Assembly (NCBI RefSeq): GCF_001713395.1
Contig: NZ_CP016452.1
Coordinates: forward strand, 1,364,001-1,428,000
Direction of reading: 5' to 3'
DNA: 64,000 nt
DNA from: Sinorhizobium sp. RAC02
GTDB lineage: Bacteria > Pseudomonadota > Alphaproteobacteria > Rhizobiales > Rhizobiaceae
The translations under genes were made by a program, and so were the position numbers. Each line of letters begins with the position of its first letter. Position 1 is the stretch's first letter. The notes under the pieces are model-generated. The model saw only the letters and a program-made list of their open reading frames with translations. It was not told the origin of the DNA and searched no databases. This document shows, piece after piece, positions 35,372 to 45,353 of this stretch.

Positions 35372-35677
35372 TTACCGGTGGCGCAGGCCGAAAAGGTAAC
35401 CGATGAAGGCGGCACCGGCCAGCGCCGCGAGCGGATTGGTCTGGATGGTGGTGCGCACTTCGTCGCGCAGCGATTCCGCCTTGGCAACCGCAAGCTGGCC
35501 AGTACCTTCGGCGATAAGCCCGGCGGATTCCTTCAGCCGGCTGATTTCGGCCTTCAGCGCTTCGATCTGCTCGTTGACAGTTGCTTCCGCCGCCGCGGCG
35601 CGGGCATCTTCCGAAATGCTGTCGCGACCTTCAACGACGCCGAGCGTGCGTTTGCCGGTGCTCTTTTCGTCAGCCAT
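35372..35677 (-). CDS. DUF883 family membrane-anchored protein
   Basis: The protein has 101 residues from the ATG at 35677 (MADEKSTGKRTLG). This start lies 8 nt after AGGAG, whereas the ATG at 35683 would be only 2 nt from it. The predicted coiled coil NEQIEALKAEISRLKESAGL is followed by a C-terminal hydrophobic anchor (NPLAALAGAAFIGYLFGLRH). Architecture is the same as the convergent neighbour, suggesting old paralogues. Function is unknown. Confidence 0.78.
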   Translation of the reverse strand: MADEKSTGKRTLGVVEGRDSISEDARAAAAEATVNEQIEALKAEISRLKESAGLIAEGTGQLAVAKAESLRDEVRTTIQTNPLAALAGAAFIGYLFGLRHR

Positions 35678-35782
35678 GAACATGTCTCCTGAATTTGATG
35701 GAATGGCGGAGGAAGAACTTCCTTCGCGCCAGTTGGTTCCACAGGTGATTCAAACTGTGATCGCTACAAGGCGGTTTGGCGA

Positions 35783-35818
35783 TTGACTCTCATGCACTCA
35801 ATGGAACAAATAGAGAAC
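35783..35818 (+). promoter_or_regulatory. imuA promoter with alphaproteobacterial LexA (SOS) box
   Basis: GAAC-AAATAGA-GAAC at 35804-35818 is, on the other strand, GTTC-N7-GTTC, the alphaproteobacterial LexA box, with both half-sites perfect. A TTGACT -35 candidate (35783-35788) with 17-bp spacing places the -10 (ACAAAT, 35806-35811) inside the box, so LexA would block RNA polymerase directly. Confidence 0.85.
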
Positions 35819-35851
35819 ATAACTCTTTTCAATCCGGGAGCTGCCACGCCG

Positions 35852-36613
35852 ATGTCCGCCTTCGCCGCCCGTGCCGTTGTCGCCGACCTGCGCGACCGCA
35901 TCCGGCAGTTCGATGGCCGTACGGCGCGCGACCGGGCGGTGCTGCCCTTCGGCGTGCCGGAAATCGACGACCGCTTGCCGGGCGGTGGGCTGGCGCTTGC
36001 GAGCCTGCACGAGGTATGCGGCGGCGGCAACGACGCGGTCGAGGGTGCTGCCGCCATGCTCTTTGCCGCAGGGATTGCGGCGCGCACCAAGGGGCAGGTG
36101 CTGTGGTGCCTGACACGGCCAGACCTCTTCGCGCCGGCTCTGGCGCAGGCGGGGCTTGCGCCGGGCCGGGTGATCTATGTGGAGGCGGGCGACGAGAAGA
36201 GCCTGCTCCTCTGTTTCGAGGAGGGGCTGCGCCATGGCGGGCTCGGCGCGGTGGTAGCGGAAGTGGCGCGGCTGTCGATGACCGCCTCGCGCCGCCTGCA
36301 ACTGTCTGCCGAAGCCGGCAGTACGCTCGCCATTGCGCTGCGACGTTCGCGCCACCGGGCGGAGGCGGATGCCTTTGCCCAACCATCCGCCGCGGTAACG
36401 CGCTGGCGGGTTGCCGTCCGCCCGTCCGTCGCCCTTCCCGTGCCCGGCATCGGCCGGGCGCAGTGGCATTTGCAACTTGTGCGCTGTCGGGCTGGCGCGG
36501 TAGCAGATTTTGACGTGGAGGCCTCCGATGCCGAGGGTCGTATCGCTTTTTCTTCCCGGCTGGCCGATCGATCGCCTGAGACGCACCTTGGGCGCTTCGG
36601 CGCCTCCGCTTGA
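35852..36613 (+). CDS. imuA: ImuA, SOS mutagenesis cassette protein
   Basis: The protein has 253 residues from ATG at 35852 (MSAFAARAVVADLRDRIRQF). The frame is open upstream to 35783, but that part contains the SOS box and promoter, so the downstream start is chosen. It is RecA/SulA-like with conserved VLPFGVPEIDDRLPGGGLAL and a WCLTRPDLFAPAL stretch. It has no complete Walker A (GGGLALAS), as usual for ImuA. It acts with ImuB and DnaE2 in DNA-damage-induced translesion synthesis. Its end overlaps the imuB start by 86 bp. Confidence 0.9.
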   Translation: MSAFAARAVVADLRDRIRQFDGRTARDRAVLPFGVPEIDDRLPGGGLALASLHEVCGGGNDAVEGAAAMLFAAGIAARTKGQVLWCLTRPDLFAPALAQAGLAPGRVIYVEAGDEKSLLLCFEEGLRHGGLGAVVAEVARLSMTASRRLQLSAEAGSTLAIALRRSRHRAEADAFAQPSAAVTRWRVAVRPSVALPVPGIGRAQWHLQLVRCRAGAVADFDVEASDAEGRIAFSSRLADRSPETHLGRFGASA

Positions 36614-38051
36614 TGCGCGCCTTGTGCTTGTCGGTCGTGACGGCGCGCGCCGCATCGTCACGGCGGTGAGCCGGCCTGCCGAGCAGGCGGGCCTGCGCGT
36701 CGGCATGCCGCTTACCAAGGCCCATGCGCTCTTGCCCGACGTTATGACCATGCCGACCGACCCCACGGCGGATGCGGCGGCGCTCAATCGCCTGGCGCTC
36801 TGGGCCTTGCAGCATTACGCGCCCATCGTCGCACCCGACCCGTCGGATGGCCTGGTCATCGACACGACCGGCGCCGACCATCTGCACGGCGGCGAAGAAC
36901 GCATGCTGACCGGCCTCGTCAACCGGCTCGGCGCCTCCGGCATCGCCGCCCGCGCCGCCATCGCCGATAGCTGGGGCGCGGCCCACGCCGCCGCCCGTTT
37001 CCGCGCCGATCCCGTCTGCATCATTGCGCCCGGCGCGACGAGCAACATGGTAACGCCGCTGCCAATCCCCGGGCTCAGGATCCCGCCGGATATCGTGACA
37101 GGCCTGCATGTGCTGGGCTTTGCCACGATCGGCGACGTGCTCGCCGTGCCACGCGCGCCGCTCGTCCTGCGTTTCGGCCCGCTCCTCGGCCGCCGGCTCG
37201 ACCAACTGCAAGGCACCATCTCCGAACCCGTCGATCCGCTCCGTGATCCCGAGCTTGCCAGCGTGCGAAAAGTCTTCGGCGAACCCATAGGGGCGCCCGA
37301 AACCATCGCGCGCTACACGACAAGCCTCGTCCACGACCTCTGCCTGGCGCTGGAAAAACGCGGTCTCGGTGCCCGAAGGCTCGATCTCCTCTTCCACCGC
37401 GTCGACAATTCGCTCCAGGCGATCCGCGTCGGCACGGCGCAGCCCGTTCGGGATGAAAAGCGGCTCACCCGGCTCCTCTCGGACCGCATCGAGACGATCG
37501 ATCCGGGTTTCGGCATCGAGATCATGGACCTGACCGCCACGCTTGCCGAACCGCTCGTCCTGCAACAGGCGGTCTCTTCACTGATCAAGGAGGAACAGGC
37601 GGACATTGCCGGCCTTGTCGACGTGATCGCCAACCGCATCGGCGCGCGCAGGCTTTACCGCATGGCCCCCGTCGAGAGCGATGTGCCCGAACGCTCCGTC
37701 CGTCGTATCGCCCCGCTTGCCCCGGATGACGGCGCGACCTGGCAGGGCCGCTGGCCGCGCCCGTCGCGCCTGCTCGCCCGGCCCGAGCCGATCGAGGTCA
37801 TGGCGCTTCTGCCGGACCACCCGCCGGGCGCCTTCACCTGGCGCGGCGTGCGGCGGCTGGTGAAGCGCGCCGACGGCCCCGAACGCATTTTTGGCGAATG
37901 GTGGAAGCGCGATGCCGAGCTTGCCGCCGTGCGGGACTATTTTCAGGTCGAGGATGCTTCTGGCGAACGCTTCTGGCTCTTCCGCTCAGGTGATGAACAG
38001 CAGGTGGCGAACGGCGTGGGCCGCTGGTTCCTGCATGGGGTTTTTGCATGA
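36528..38051 (+). CDS. imuB: ImuB, Y-family polymerase-like protein lacking catalysis
   Basis: The protein has 507 residues from ATG at 36528, with GGAGG 6 nt upstream and inside imuA. The N-terminal part is Y-family polymerase-like ([38 protein letters not shown]), but the paired acidic residues of active DinB/UmuC polymerases are not evident, in line with ImuB proteins acting as an adaptor between the beta clamp and DnaE2. The C-terminus contains the ImuB-specific extension. It overlaps dnaE2 by 4 bp. Confidence 0.9.
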   Translation: MPRVVSLFLPGWPIDRLRRTLGASAPPLDARLVLVGRDGARRIVTAVSRPAEQAGLRVGMPLTKAHALLPDVMTMPTDPTADAAALNRLALWALQHYAPIVAPDPSDGLVIDTTGADHLHGGEERMLTGLVNRLGASGIAARAAIADSWGAAHAAARFRADPVCIIAPGATSNMVTPLPIPGLRIPPDIVTGLHVLGFATIGDVLAVPRAPLVLRFGPLLGRRLDQLQGTISEPVDPLRDPELASVRKVFGEPIGAPETIARYTTSLVHDLCLALEKRGLGARRLDLLFHRVDNSLQAIRVGTAQPVRDEKRLTRLLSDRIETIDPGFGIEIMDLTATLAEPLVLQQAVSSLIKEEQADIAGLVDVIANRIGARRLYRMAPVESDVPERSVRRIAPLAPDDGATWQGRWPRPSRLLARPEPIEVMALLPDHPPGAFTWRGVRRLVKRADGPERIFGEWWKRDAELAAVRDYFQVEDASGERFWLFRSGDEQQVANGVGRWFLHGVFA

Positions 38052-41000
38052 AACCGCGTTATGCCGAGCTTCAGGTCACGTCCCACTTCTCCTTCTTGCG
38101 GGGTGCGAGTAGCTGTGCGGAGCTGTTCGCCCAGGCCAGCGCCCTCGGCATCGAGGCTGTGGCCGTCATCGACCGCAACAGCCTTGCCGGTGTCGTCCAG
38201 GCCTTCAAGGCGGCGAGGGAGCTTCCGCCGGATGTGGCACAGGTACGTCTGGTGGTCGGCTGCCGCCTGGATCTTGTCGACGGCATGTCGCTGCTCGTCT
38301 ACCCGACCGACCGTGCCGCCTATGCCCGCCTCTGCCGCCTGCTCACCGTCGGCAAGAAGAAGGCCGGCAAAGGAAAGTGCCATCTCGACTGGGCGGATGT
38401 CGTGGAATGGAACGAAGGCCTGCTCGCCGTGCTGGTACCGGACGACGCGGACGAGACTGCAGCCTTTCATCTGCGCCGCCTGCGCGAAACCTTTCGCGAT
38501 CGCTGTTATCTCGCCCTCACGCTTCGCCGCCGGCCCAACGACCAGATGCGGCTCTTCGACCTCTCCAACCTCGCCATCCAACACCGCGTCCCCACCGTCG
38601 TCACCAACGACGTGCTCTACCACGAGCCCGGCCGCCGCATGTTGCAGGACATCGTCACCTGCATCCGCCACACCGTCGTCATCGACAATGCCGGTTTTTT
38701 GCGCGAACGCCACGCCGATCGTTACCTGAAGCCGCCAGCGGAAATGCACCGGCTTTTCGCGCGCTACCCGGAAGCGCTCGCCCGCACGCTGGAGATTGCG
38801 GAGCGTTGCCGGTTTTCGCTGTCCGAACTGGAATATCAGTACCCGGAAGAGAAGACGCATCCGGACCTCACGCCGCAGGAAACGCTGGAGAAATATACGT
38901 GGGAGGGGGCGGCTTGTTGGTATCCCGACGGCATACCGGAAATGGTCCGCAGGAAGCTCAATCATGAATTGACGCTCATCGCGAAGATGAAATATGCCCC
39001 CTACTTCCTCACGGTGAATTCGATCGTGCGTTACGCCCGCTCCATCGACATCCTCTGCCAGGGCAGGGGGTCGGCGGCCAACAGCGCCGTCTGTTTCGTT
39101 CTCGGCATCACCTCCATTAAGCCAACGGTGAACGGCCTCCTCTTCGAACGTTTCGTCTCGGAACAACGTGGCGAGCCGCCTGATATCGATGTGGATTTCG
39201 AGCACGAGCGCCGGGAAGAGGTGATCCAGTGGATCTATGAAACCTACGGCAAGCAACAGGCAGCCCTTTGCGCTACGGTCATCCGCTACCGCTCGCGGGC
39301 AGCCATGCGGGATGTGGGGCGTGCACTCGGCATGCCGGAGGATGTGCTGAAGGCGCTGTCATCGCAGGTCTGGGGCTGGTCCAACGATGTTCCGCAAACC
39401 CATGCGCAATCGGTGGGGCTCAACGTGGACGATCGCCGTATCCGGCTGCTTTTCGAGCTGGCCCGGCAATTGATCAATACACCGCGCCATCTCTCGCAGC
39501 ATCCCGGCGGCTTCGTGCTGACGCGTGACCGGCTGGATGACCTGGTGCCTATCGAGCCTGCGGCCATGGATGACCGGCAGGTGATCGAGTGGGACAAGGA
39601 CGACATCGAATATCTGAACTTCATGAAGGTCGATGTGCTGGCGCTCGGCATGCTCACCTGTATGCGCCGCGCCTTCGATTTTCTGACGGAGCACAAGGGA
39701 GAGAGCTATACGCTCGCCACCATCCCGGCAGGAGACGAGGCAACCTACGAGATGATCTCGAAAGCCGATACGGTCGGCACGTTCCAGATCGAGAGCCGGG
39801 CACAGATGTCCATGCTGCCGCGCCTTCGGCCGAAGGAGTTTTATGACATCGTCATCCAGGTGGCCATCGTGCGGCCGGGGCCGATACAGGGGGATATGGT
39901 ACATCCTTATCTTCGGCGGCGGCAGGGATTGGAGAAGGTTGATTATCCCAGCCCAGCCTTCAAAAAGGTTCTGGAAAGAACACTCGGCGTGCCCTTGTTC
40001 CAGGAGCAAGCGATGCAGGTGGCGATCGACTGCGCCGGCTTCACGCCCGGCCGGGCGGACGAACTGCGCCGCGCCATGGCGACCTTCAAGCAAACGGGTG
40101 GGGTCAATAAGTTCCGGAAGGAACTCGTCGAGGGCATGGTCAGTCACAACCACCCGCGCGACTTCGCCGAACGCATGTGCCGCCAGCTCGAAGGTTTCGG
40201 CTCCTACGGCTTCCCGGAAAGCCACGCCTATAGCTTCGCCATCATCGCCTATGCCTCCGCCTGGGTGAAATGCCATCATCCGGATGTCTTCTGCGCGGCC
40301 TTGCTCAATTCGCAGCCGATGGGGTTTTATGCCCCGGCACAGATCGTGCGCGATGCGCGCGAGCATGGGGTGGAGGTGCGGCCTGTCTGCATCCACAAAA
40401 GCCGTTGGGACTGCACGCTGGAACCGACGGAAGAGGCGGGACGGTTCGCCGTCCGCCTTGGGCTGCGGCTGGTGAAAGGGCTCGACAACAAGGCGGCGGC
40501 CAGGTTCATCGCTGCCCGCGAGGAGGAGCCTTTCGCTTCCGTCGACGATTTTTGGCGTCGTTCAGGCCTTTTCGCCGATGCGCTGGTGCGGCTTGCCGAG
40601 GCGGATGCTTTCCTGCCGTCGCTCGGCCTTTCCCGCCGCGAGGCGCTCTGGGCGATCCGAGGCCTGCGGGACGAGCCGTTGCCGCTCTTTACCGCCGCTG
40701 CCGAGCGCGAGGCGGCAACCGTTCCGGAAATCAGCGAACCCGCTGTGACGCTCCGCCCCATGGCGACGGGGGGCGAAGTCGTGGAGGATTATGGGCATGT
40801 CGGTCTGACGCTCCGGGCCCATCCGGTCAGCTTTCTGCGTGAAAGCCTCGCGCGTCGCCGTATCGTCACCTGTGCAGAGGCCACGCGACTGCGCGACCGC
40901 CGGAAAGTCGAAACGGCCGGCATCGTGCTTATCCGCCAGCAGCCGGGCTCGGCCAAGGGCGTCATCTTCGTGACGATCGAGGACGAAACGGGCATCGCCA

Positions 41001-41233
41001 ATCTTGTCGTCTGGCGGAAGGTCTTTCTCACCTATCGCCCCATTGTGATGGGCGCGCCGATGATTGGCGTCAAAGGCTATATCCAGCGGGAAGGCGAGGT
41101 GGTGCACCTCGTCGTGCAGCACCTCACCGATCTTTCCGCGGATTTTGCCACGATCGGCCGGCGCGGGGCCTCGGGACCGGAGGGCGCAGGACAAGTGGAA
41201 ACCATCCGCGTCAAATCCCGCGACTTCCATTGA
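38048..41233 (+). CDS. dnaE2: Error-prone DNA polymerase III alpha subunit DnaE2
   Basis: The protein has 1061 residues starting at ATG 38048, which overlaps the imuB stop. The PHP domain is N-terminal ([36 protein letters not shown]). The polymerase core holds [20 protein letters not shown] and the catalytic aspartates in [17 protein letters not shown] near residue 380, then [20 protein letters not shown]. The C-terminal OB fold is at about 930-1030. The length of about 1060 rather than 1160 and the missing C-terminal tau-binding region separate it from DnaE1. It performs SOS-induced mutagenic bypass with ImuA and ImuB. Confidence 0.95.
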   Translation: MKPRYAELQVTSHFSFLRGASSCAELFAQASALGIEAVAVIDRNSLAGVVQAFKAARELPPDVAQVRLVVGCRLDLVDGMSLLVYPTDRAAYARLCRLLTVGKKKAGKGKCHLDWADVVEWNEGLLAVLVPDDADETAAFHLRRLRETFRDRCYLALTLRRRPNDQMRLFDLSNLAIQHRVPTVVTNDVLYHEPGRRMLQDIVTCIRHTVVIDNAGFLRERHADRYLKPPAEMHRLFARYPEALARTLEIAERCRFSLSELEYQYPEEKTHPDLTPQETLEKYTWEGAACWYPDGIPEMVRRKLNHELTLIAKMKYAPYFLTVNSIVRYARSIDILCQGRGSAANSAVCFVLGITSIKPTVNGLLFERFVSEQRGEPPDIDVDFEHERREEVIQWIYETYGKQQAALCATVIRYRSRAAMRDVGRALGMPEDVLKALSSQVWGWSNDVPQTHAQSVGLNVDDRRIRLLFELARQLINTPRHLSQHPGGFVLTRDRLDDLVPIEPAAMDDRQVIEWDKDDIEYLNFMKVDVLALGMLTCMRRAFDFLTEHKGESYTLATIPAGDEATYEMISKADTVGTFQIESRAQMSMLPRLRPKEFYDIVIQVAIVRPGPIQGDMVHPYLRRRQGLEKVDYPSPAFKKVLERTLGVPLFQEQAMQVAIDCAGFTPGRADELRRAMATFKQTGGVNKFRKELVEGMVSHNHPRDFAERMCRQLEGFGSYGFPESHAYSFAIIAYASAWVKCHHPDVFCAALLNSQPMGFYAPAQIVRDAREHGVEVRPVCIHKSRWDCTLEPTEEAGRFAVRLGLRLVKGLDNKAAARFIAAREEEPFASVDDFWRRSGLFADALVRLAEADAFLPSLGLSRREALWAIRGLRDEPLPLFTAAAEREAATVPEISEPAVTLRPMATGGEVVEDYGHVGLTLRAHPVSFLRESLARRRIVTCAEATRLRDRRKVETAGIVLIRQQPGSAKGVIFVTIEDETGIANLVVWRKVFLTYRPIVMGAPMIGVKGYIQREGEVVHLVVQHLTDLSADFATIGRRGASGPEGAGQVETIRVKSRDFH

Positions 41234-41282
41234 GGACGATTCCAGCAAAGACCACCGATTTGCACTGAGAGGGAGCAGCCCC

Positions 41283-43283
41283 TCACATGAAATCGCGTGG
41301 GATTGCCTTCTCGAATGTCTTCTCGAAAATCTGCGCCTCACCCTCGAAGGCACGGACGGAGGCCGAGATCAGCCAGTCCGTCGCTGTGCAGGCGATGGTT
41401 GCCGTCGAAACCGTTCGCACGAACCAGCCGGGGCGCTGCATGTCGCAGGTCCAGATGGAGGTGCCGGTCATCGACAGCGGGTCGTCTTGCCCGATCGACC
41501 AGAGTTCGTCGCGCACCTGCCGCGTGGCAAGCCCCGTGCCCGGATGTTCGAAGAGGCCGGTATCCTCGTAGATCGAATATTCGGTGAGGCCATTCGTCAG
41601 GTCGCGTTCGACGCCGCGTGCCGTTTCGCCGGGCGCAAGCTCGGTATATTTCGGCAGCGGATCTGGATTGGCCGGCTCGGGGATAGCGATGACCTTATGT
41701 GCGCCGAGTTTCGGCAAAGCCAGGCCGAGCGACGCGAGGTCGATCGTCACGTCGGCATCCGTCGGCGGCGGCAGCACCATCGGCCAATAGGCGGTCGAGA
41801 GCGACAGGCGGATGCGATGGCCAGCTCGGAAACGGTAACCCATGGCGTCGAGCACGAGGCGGATTCGGGTCTTCTCGCCCCTCGGCATGGCTTTCGGCTC
41901 GGCATTGCCGTCGCGGTGCGCAAGGTTCACGACACCGAAGGTGACGCGCGTCGCGGTGCCGTCCGGATGCACGTCGACGAGGCGGGCGCAGAGATTGCCG
42001 ATCTCGGCCTCAGTGGAAACATCGAGTTCCAACACCGGCTGGCCAAGGAAGTCCTGGGGCTCGGTGAGCGGCGGCGTCTCGATGATGAGCGAGCCGGCAT
42101 CGTCGAGGCGCTGGTCGAGCGCCATCTCTGCATCCGGCTTCAGCGTGAACCATTCACCGGCCATGATGCCGGTATCGAGCGGTGATTTCAGATAACGGTC
42201 ATGACCGGAAGCCCCGGCAATCGGCATTCCGGGCGTGAGCGTGCCATACTGCTCCACGTAGAAGGTCGCCATCTGCGGCGTCTGCCAAGTATCCTTGGCA
42301 ATCCAGAAGCCGGGATCGACCTCGCGGCGGAGCGCGGGACGGGCGGCGTCCTGGATATAGGCGCGGATTTGCGGGGTGCTTTCAGCACCGTTCTCTTCAC
42401 CCCCCAGCCACCGGTTCCACCAGGCGATGGCCTCGCCATGAAAATCCATGCGCGGCTTCGGCCAGGCAAAATGCGGATATTTGTGAACCCAGGGTCCGAT
42501 CAGTGCCTTGGCCTTGTCGCCCAGCCCCTCAACCGCCTTCAGCGGTGTGCTGCGATAACCATCCGCCCAGCCGGCGATCACGAGAGCCGGCACGGGAAAG
42601 CCGGAAAAATCCTCGCAGATCGAACCGTGTTTCCAGAATGCGTCGCGACGCTGGTGTTGCAGCCATTCCTCCAGGAAGAAGGGCTCGTTTTCCAATCGCT
42701 CCAGCCACATGTTCTTCCAGCGGTCGCCGACGATGTCCGGATCGGGCGAGCGGGACTGGTAGGCGAGCATGGTCGCGGCCCAGGAGAGTTGGGCGGATAG
42801 GTGCGTGCCGTTCTTGTAGTGAATGTCGTCGTTGTAGCGGTCGACGGTGGAGGCGATGGAGATGACGGCCTTCAGCGCCGGCGGCTTGAGGGCCGCGACC
42901 TGCAGGCAGTTGAAGCCGCCCCAGGAGATACCCATCATGCCCACGGAACCGTTCGACCACGGCTGCGCCGCGATCCAGGCGACGAGTTCACAGGCATTGG
43001 CAAGTTCGAGCGGCGTGTATTCCCCATCGATGACGCCATCGGATTCACCCGAGCCGCGGATATCGACACGCACGCCGGCAATGCCGGCGGCCGCGAAGAC
43101 CGGATAGGTCGATTCATCGCGCGGGCTGGTTCCGTCTCCCTTTCGGTAGGGCAGGAACTCGAAGACGGCAGGCACGGGGTCTTGTTCGGCGTGCTCCGGC
43201 ATCCAGATGCGGGCCGCAAGCCGCGTACCGTCGGCAAGCGTGATCCATTCGTTTTCGATGACGGTGAAGGCACGAGATGTCAT
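41283..43283 (-). CDS. CocE/NonD-family hydrolase (X-Pro dipeptidyl-peptidase-like)
   Basis: The protein has 666 residues from ATG at 43283, 5 nt after AGAGGAT. The S15-type alpha/beta hydrolase has nucleophile S120 in VGMMGISWGGFN, an oxyanion-region tyrosine in FEFLPYRKGDG, and a DIRGSGESDG loop. The C-terminal jelly-roll domain (about 400-660, with FRAGHRIRLSLSTAYWP) is typical of CocE and glutaryl acylases. No signal peptide is seen, so it is probably cytosolic. It may hydrolyse an ester or amide. The substrate is unknown and the neighbours give no clear hint. Confidence 0.87.
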   Translation of the reverse strand: MTSRAFTVIENEWITLADGTRLAARIWMPEHAEQDPVPAVFEFLPYRKGDGTSPRDESTYPVFAAAGIAGVRVDIRGSGESDGVIDGEYTPLELANACELVAWIAAQPWSNGSVGMMGISWGGFNCLQVAALKPPALKAVISIASTVDRYNDDIHYKNGTHLSAQLSWAATMLAYQSRSPDPDIVGDRWKNMWLERLENEPFFLEEWLQHQRRDAFWKHGSICEDFSGFPVPALVIAGWADGYRSTPLKAVEGLGDKAKALIGPWVHKYPHFAWPKPRMDFHGEAIAWWNRWLGGEENGAESTPQIRAYIQDAARPALRREVDPGFWIAKDTWQTPQMATFYVEQYGTLTPGMPIAGASGHDRYLKSPLDTGIMAGEWFTLKPDAEMALDQRLDDAGSLIIETPPLTEPQDFLGQPVLELDVSTEAEIGNLCARLVDVHPDGTATRVTFGVVNLAHRDGNAEPKAMPRGEKTRIRLVLDAMGYRFRAGHRIRLSLSTAYWPMVLPPPTDADVTIDLASLGLALPKLGAHKVIAIPEPANPDPLPKYTELAPGETARGVERDLTNGLTEYSIYEDTGLFEHPGTGLATRQVRDELWSIGQDDPLSMTGTSIWTCDMQRPGWFVRTVSTATIACTATDWLISASVRAFEGEAQIFEKTFEKAIPRDFM

Positions 43284-43439
43284 GGGCAATCCTCTTCAGC
43301 GCTTCTTTATGGAGGGCGTGCTGCGGACGGGCAATACGATGGTTTTGACGTGCCGTGTCGCTTTTGCACGGGACCGCCGCCGCTTGCCCGGCCCGGAAAA
43401 CTCGCCTACGAAAATGAGGGGCGAGCAGGGAGGGGTACC

Positions 43440-44888
43440 ATGCAGGATCAACAAGCGGCGTCGAACGACAGCGCTCGGCTGGATGAGCCGCAGCGTGCCT
43501 ATCGAATCCTGATCGCTGATCTCGTCGGACTGCGGTTCGATGCAGAGGGCCTGCCCGATCCCAGCGAGGTGAAGGCCCATATCGAGGCGCGGGGCGGCGT
43601 CTTCCATGACGGCGGCTATCAGCGCGAAACGCTCCCGCCGGGCATCCATTTCTTCTACACTCCCGATCTCAGTGCAGAGGTCGAGATCATCGCGCAGACG
43701 GCCGATGGCCGGTACGACGCGCTGATTGCCGCCGCCACGTTCATCCCCAAACAGGCGATCTTCCCGCTCGGCGGCGTGCGCATCGGCGCGGGCACGGGCA
43801 ATATGGGCTCAGCCTCCTGGGGTGGTGGCGATGGTGAGGGCGGTGCCGCGCCGCTGATGAACACGCCTGGCATCAACAGCCGCGCGACGGCGCAGATGGT
43901 GATGAAGGCGATCATGAAGGTCATGCCCGATTTGCCGGTCGACCTTCTGCACCAGCGCGTTGCAGCGGGTGATTTCGATACCGGCCGCGACCTCAAGTCC
44001 TACCCGACCGCCAAGCTCGAAGGCCGCCGCATGGCGGTGCTCGGTTATGGCAATATCGGCCGCGAAGTGGCAAAACTCGGCCGTGCCTTCGGCATGGACG
44101 TCGTGATCTATGCCCGTGCAAAACACCGGCAATGGATCGAAGCCGAGGGTTTTGACTATGCTGAGACACCGGTGGACGCCGCCCAGGGCGCCGACGTGCT
44201 CTCCGTCCATGTCGGGCTCGGCCGGTTCGATGTGGCGACCCACATCCATGCCAATGCGGGCATCGTTGGCGAGGCGGTGCTATCGGCAATGAACCGGGGC
44301 GCGATCGTGGTGAATTACGATCGCGGTGAGGTGGTCGATGTGAGCGCGCTCGACCGGGCGATCGCCTCGGGGCAGGTGCGCCACGCCGCCATCGACGCCG
44401 ACCTTTTCAAGAACGCGACGAGCGGCGCCTTGAACGGCCCCATGCAGCCCTATCTCAAGCTCGCTGAGCGGCATCCGGGCAAGCTGGAATTGCTGCCGCA
44501 TGCGGCGGCCGACACGGATCATCCGTCGCGGGTGGCGGGTGCCTGCCAGGCCGTCGACCAGATCATCGATGCCATCCGCTATCGTCGTGTGACCAATCTG
44601 AAGGGTGATCTGCCGGAAAATTATGTCGATGCGGGCGCGAAGGTGCCGCCCGGCATCGGACGTGTCACGACCGCAGTGTTGGCGGCGGCGGCCGTCGATC
44701 CGCGTTTTGCGGAACTACATGACATTTCCCGCGAGATTGCCGATACGCTCGAGGCCATCGTGGAAGCGGTGGACGAGGGGATGACGCACCAGCCGGCCGA
44801 TGGCGACGTTGCCGCGCTCACCCATTTGCTGCTGCGCCAGCGCCGCCTGATAGAAGCGCTCGGCCTGGACGGGCCGGCGGGCGGGTAG
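43440..44888 (+). CDS. Atypical D-2-hydroxyacid dehydrogenase (phosphoglycerate dehydrogenase-like)
   Basis: The protein has 482 residues from ATG at 43440 (site GGGAGGGG). Longer upstream frame is non-homologous. The NAD-binding domain begins MAVLGYGNIGREVAKLGRAF near residue 197. The catalytic arginine in NYDRGEVVD and histidine in LLPHAAADTDHPS are present. The position of the usual catalytic glutamate, 29 residues after the arginine, holds lysine in AAIDADLFKN. A glycine-rich insert (GAGTGNMGSASWGGGDGEGG) precedes the NAD domain and a helical C-terminal extension of about 110 residues follows. The reaction is uncertain. Confidence 0.75.
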   Translation: MQDQQAASNDSARLDEPQRAYRILIADLVGLRFDAEGLPDPSEVKAHIEARGGVFHDGGYQRETLPPGIHFFYTPDLSAEVEIIAQTADGRYDALIAAATFIPKQAIFPLGGVRIGAGTGNMGSASWGGGDGEGGAAPLMNTPGINSRATAQMVMKAIMKVMPDLPVDLLHQRVAAGDFDTGRDLKSYPTAKLEGRRMAVLGYGNIGREVAKLGRAFGMDVVIYARAKHRQWIEAEGFDYAETPVDAAQGADVLSVHVGLGRFDVATHIHANAGIVGEAVLSAMNRGAIVVNYDRGEVVDVSALDRAIASGQVRHAAIDADLFKNATSGALNGPMQPYLKLAERHPGKLELLPHAAADTDHPSRVAGACQAVDQIIDAIRYRRVTNLKGDLPENYVDAGAKVPPGIGRVTTAVLAAAAVDPRFAELHDISREIADTLEAIVEAVDEGMTHQPADGDVAALTHLLLRQRRLIEALGLDGPAGG

Positions 44889-44951
44889 GGCGCGGAACTT
44901 TCGCGCTCACCGCAAGTTGCTTCCCTGATACGATATCAGGGAGTGCCAGCC

Positions 44952-45323
44952 ATGACCCATCAGCAAGATGAACGCGGCGATCCGTTGACCCGCACCCATG
45001 ATCCCGCCCGCAAGCACTATGCCGCAAAGGAGAGTCGTCAGGGCGGCCTTGGCCGGCCGGTGCTGAAGGTGCTCGGCATCAGCCTCGCGCTTGCGCTTCT
45101 CGTCTGGGGCGGAGTCGAGATCTGGGGCGAACGGGTTGACCCCACAGATCCGGTCGATGCGTCGCAGACATCCTCCACCGCAGGTGGGACGCCGACGCAG
45201 GATACGATCGACAATACGGTTCCGGGCGGGAGTGAAGCCGTACCGGCAGACCGAGATTCGACCGCGCAATCCGGCTCGGGTGGCGATAGCCAGCGCGTCA
45301 CGCCGGATGGCACGGCCTACTGA
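44952..45323 (+). CDS. Small single-pass membrane protein of unknown function
   Basis: The protein has 123 residues from ATG at 44952, with GGGAG about 9 nt upstream. A hydrophilic N-terminus of about 40 residues precedes one membrane helix (VLKVLGISLALALLVWGGVE), followed by a polar low-complexity tail rich in Thr, Ser, Gly and Asp. The topology is probably N-in with the tail periplasmic. I do not recognise a family. Its location between two unrelated genes gives no functional clue. Confidence 0.6.
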   Translation: MTHQQDERGDPLTRTHDPARKHYAAKESRQGGLGRPVLKVLGISLALALLVWGGVEIWGERVDPTDPVDASQTSSTAGGTPTQDTIDNTVPGGSEAVPADRDSTAQSGSGGDSQRVTPDGTAY

Positions 45324-45353
45324 ATGGACGACGACTGAGCATCGGCCGGCCCC

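Noticed and set aside
35783..35851. Upstream starts for imuA (TTG 35783, ATG 35792, ATG 35801)
   Set aside because: These would place the SOS box and -10 region inside the coding sequence. The family N-terminus begins at the ATG at 35852.
35829..37565. Minus-strand open frame of 578 codons opposite imuA and imuB
   Set aside because: It is antisense to two conserved overlapping genes and resembles no known protein.
42801..43439. In-frame extension upstream of the hydroxyacid dehydrogenase
   Set aside because: It lies antisense within the CocE-type gene. The ATG at 43440 has a strong ribosome site and begins the conserved part.
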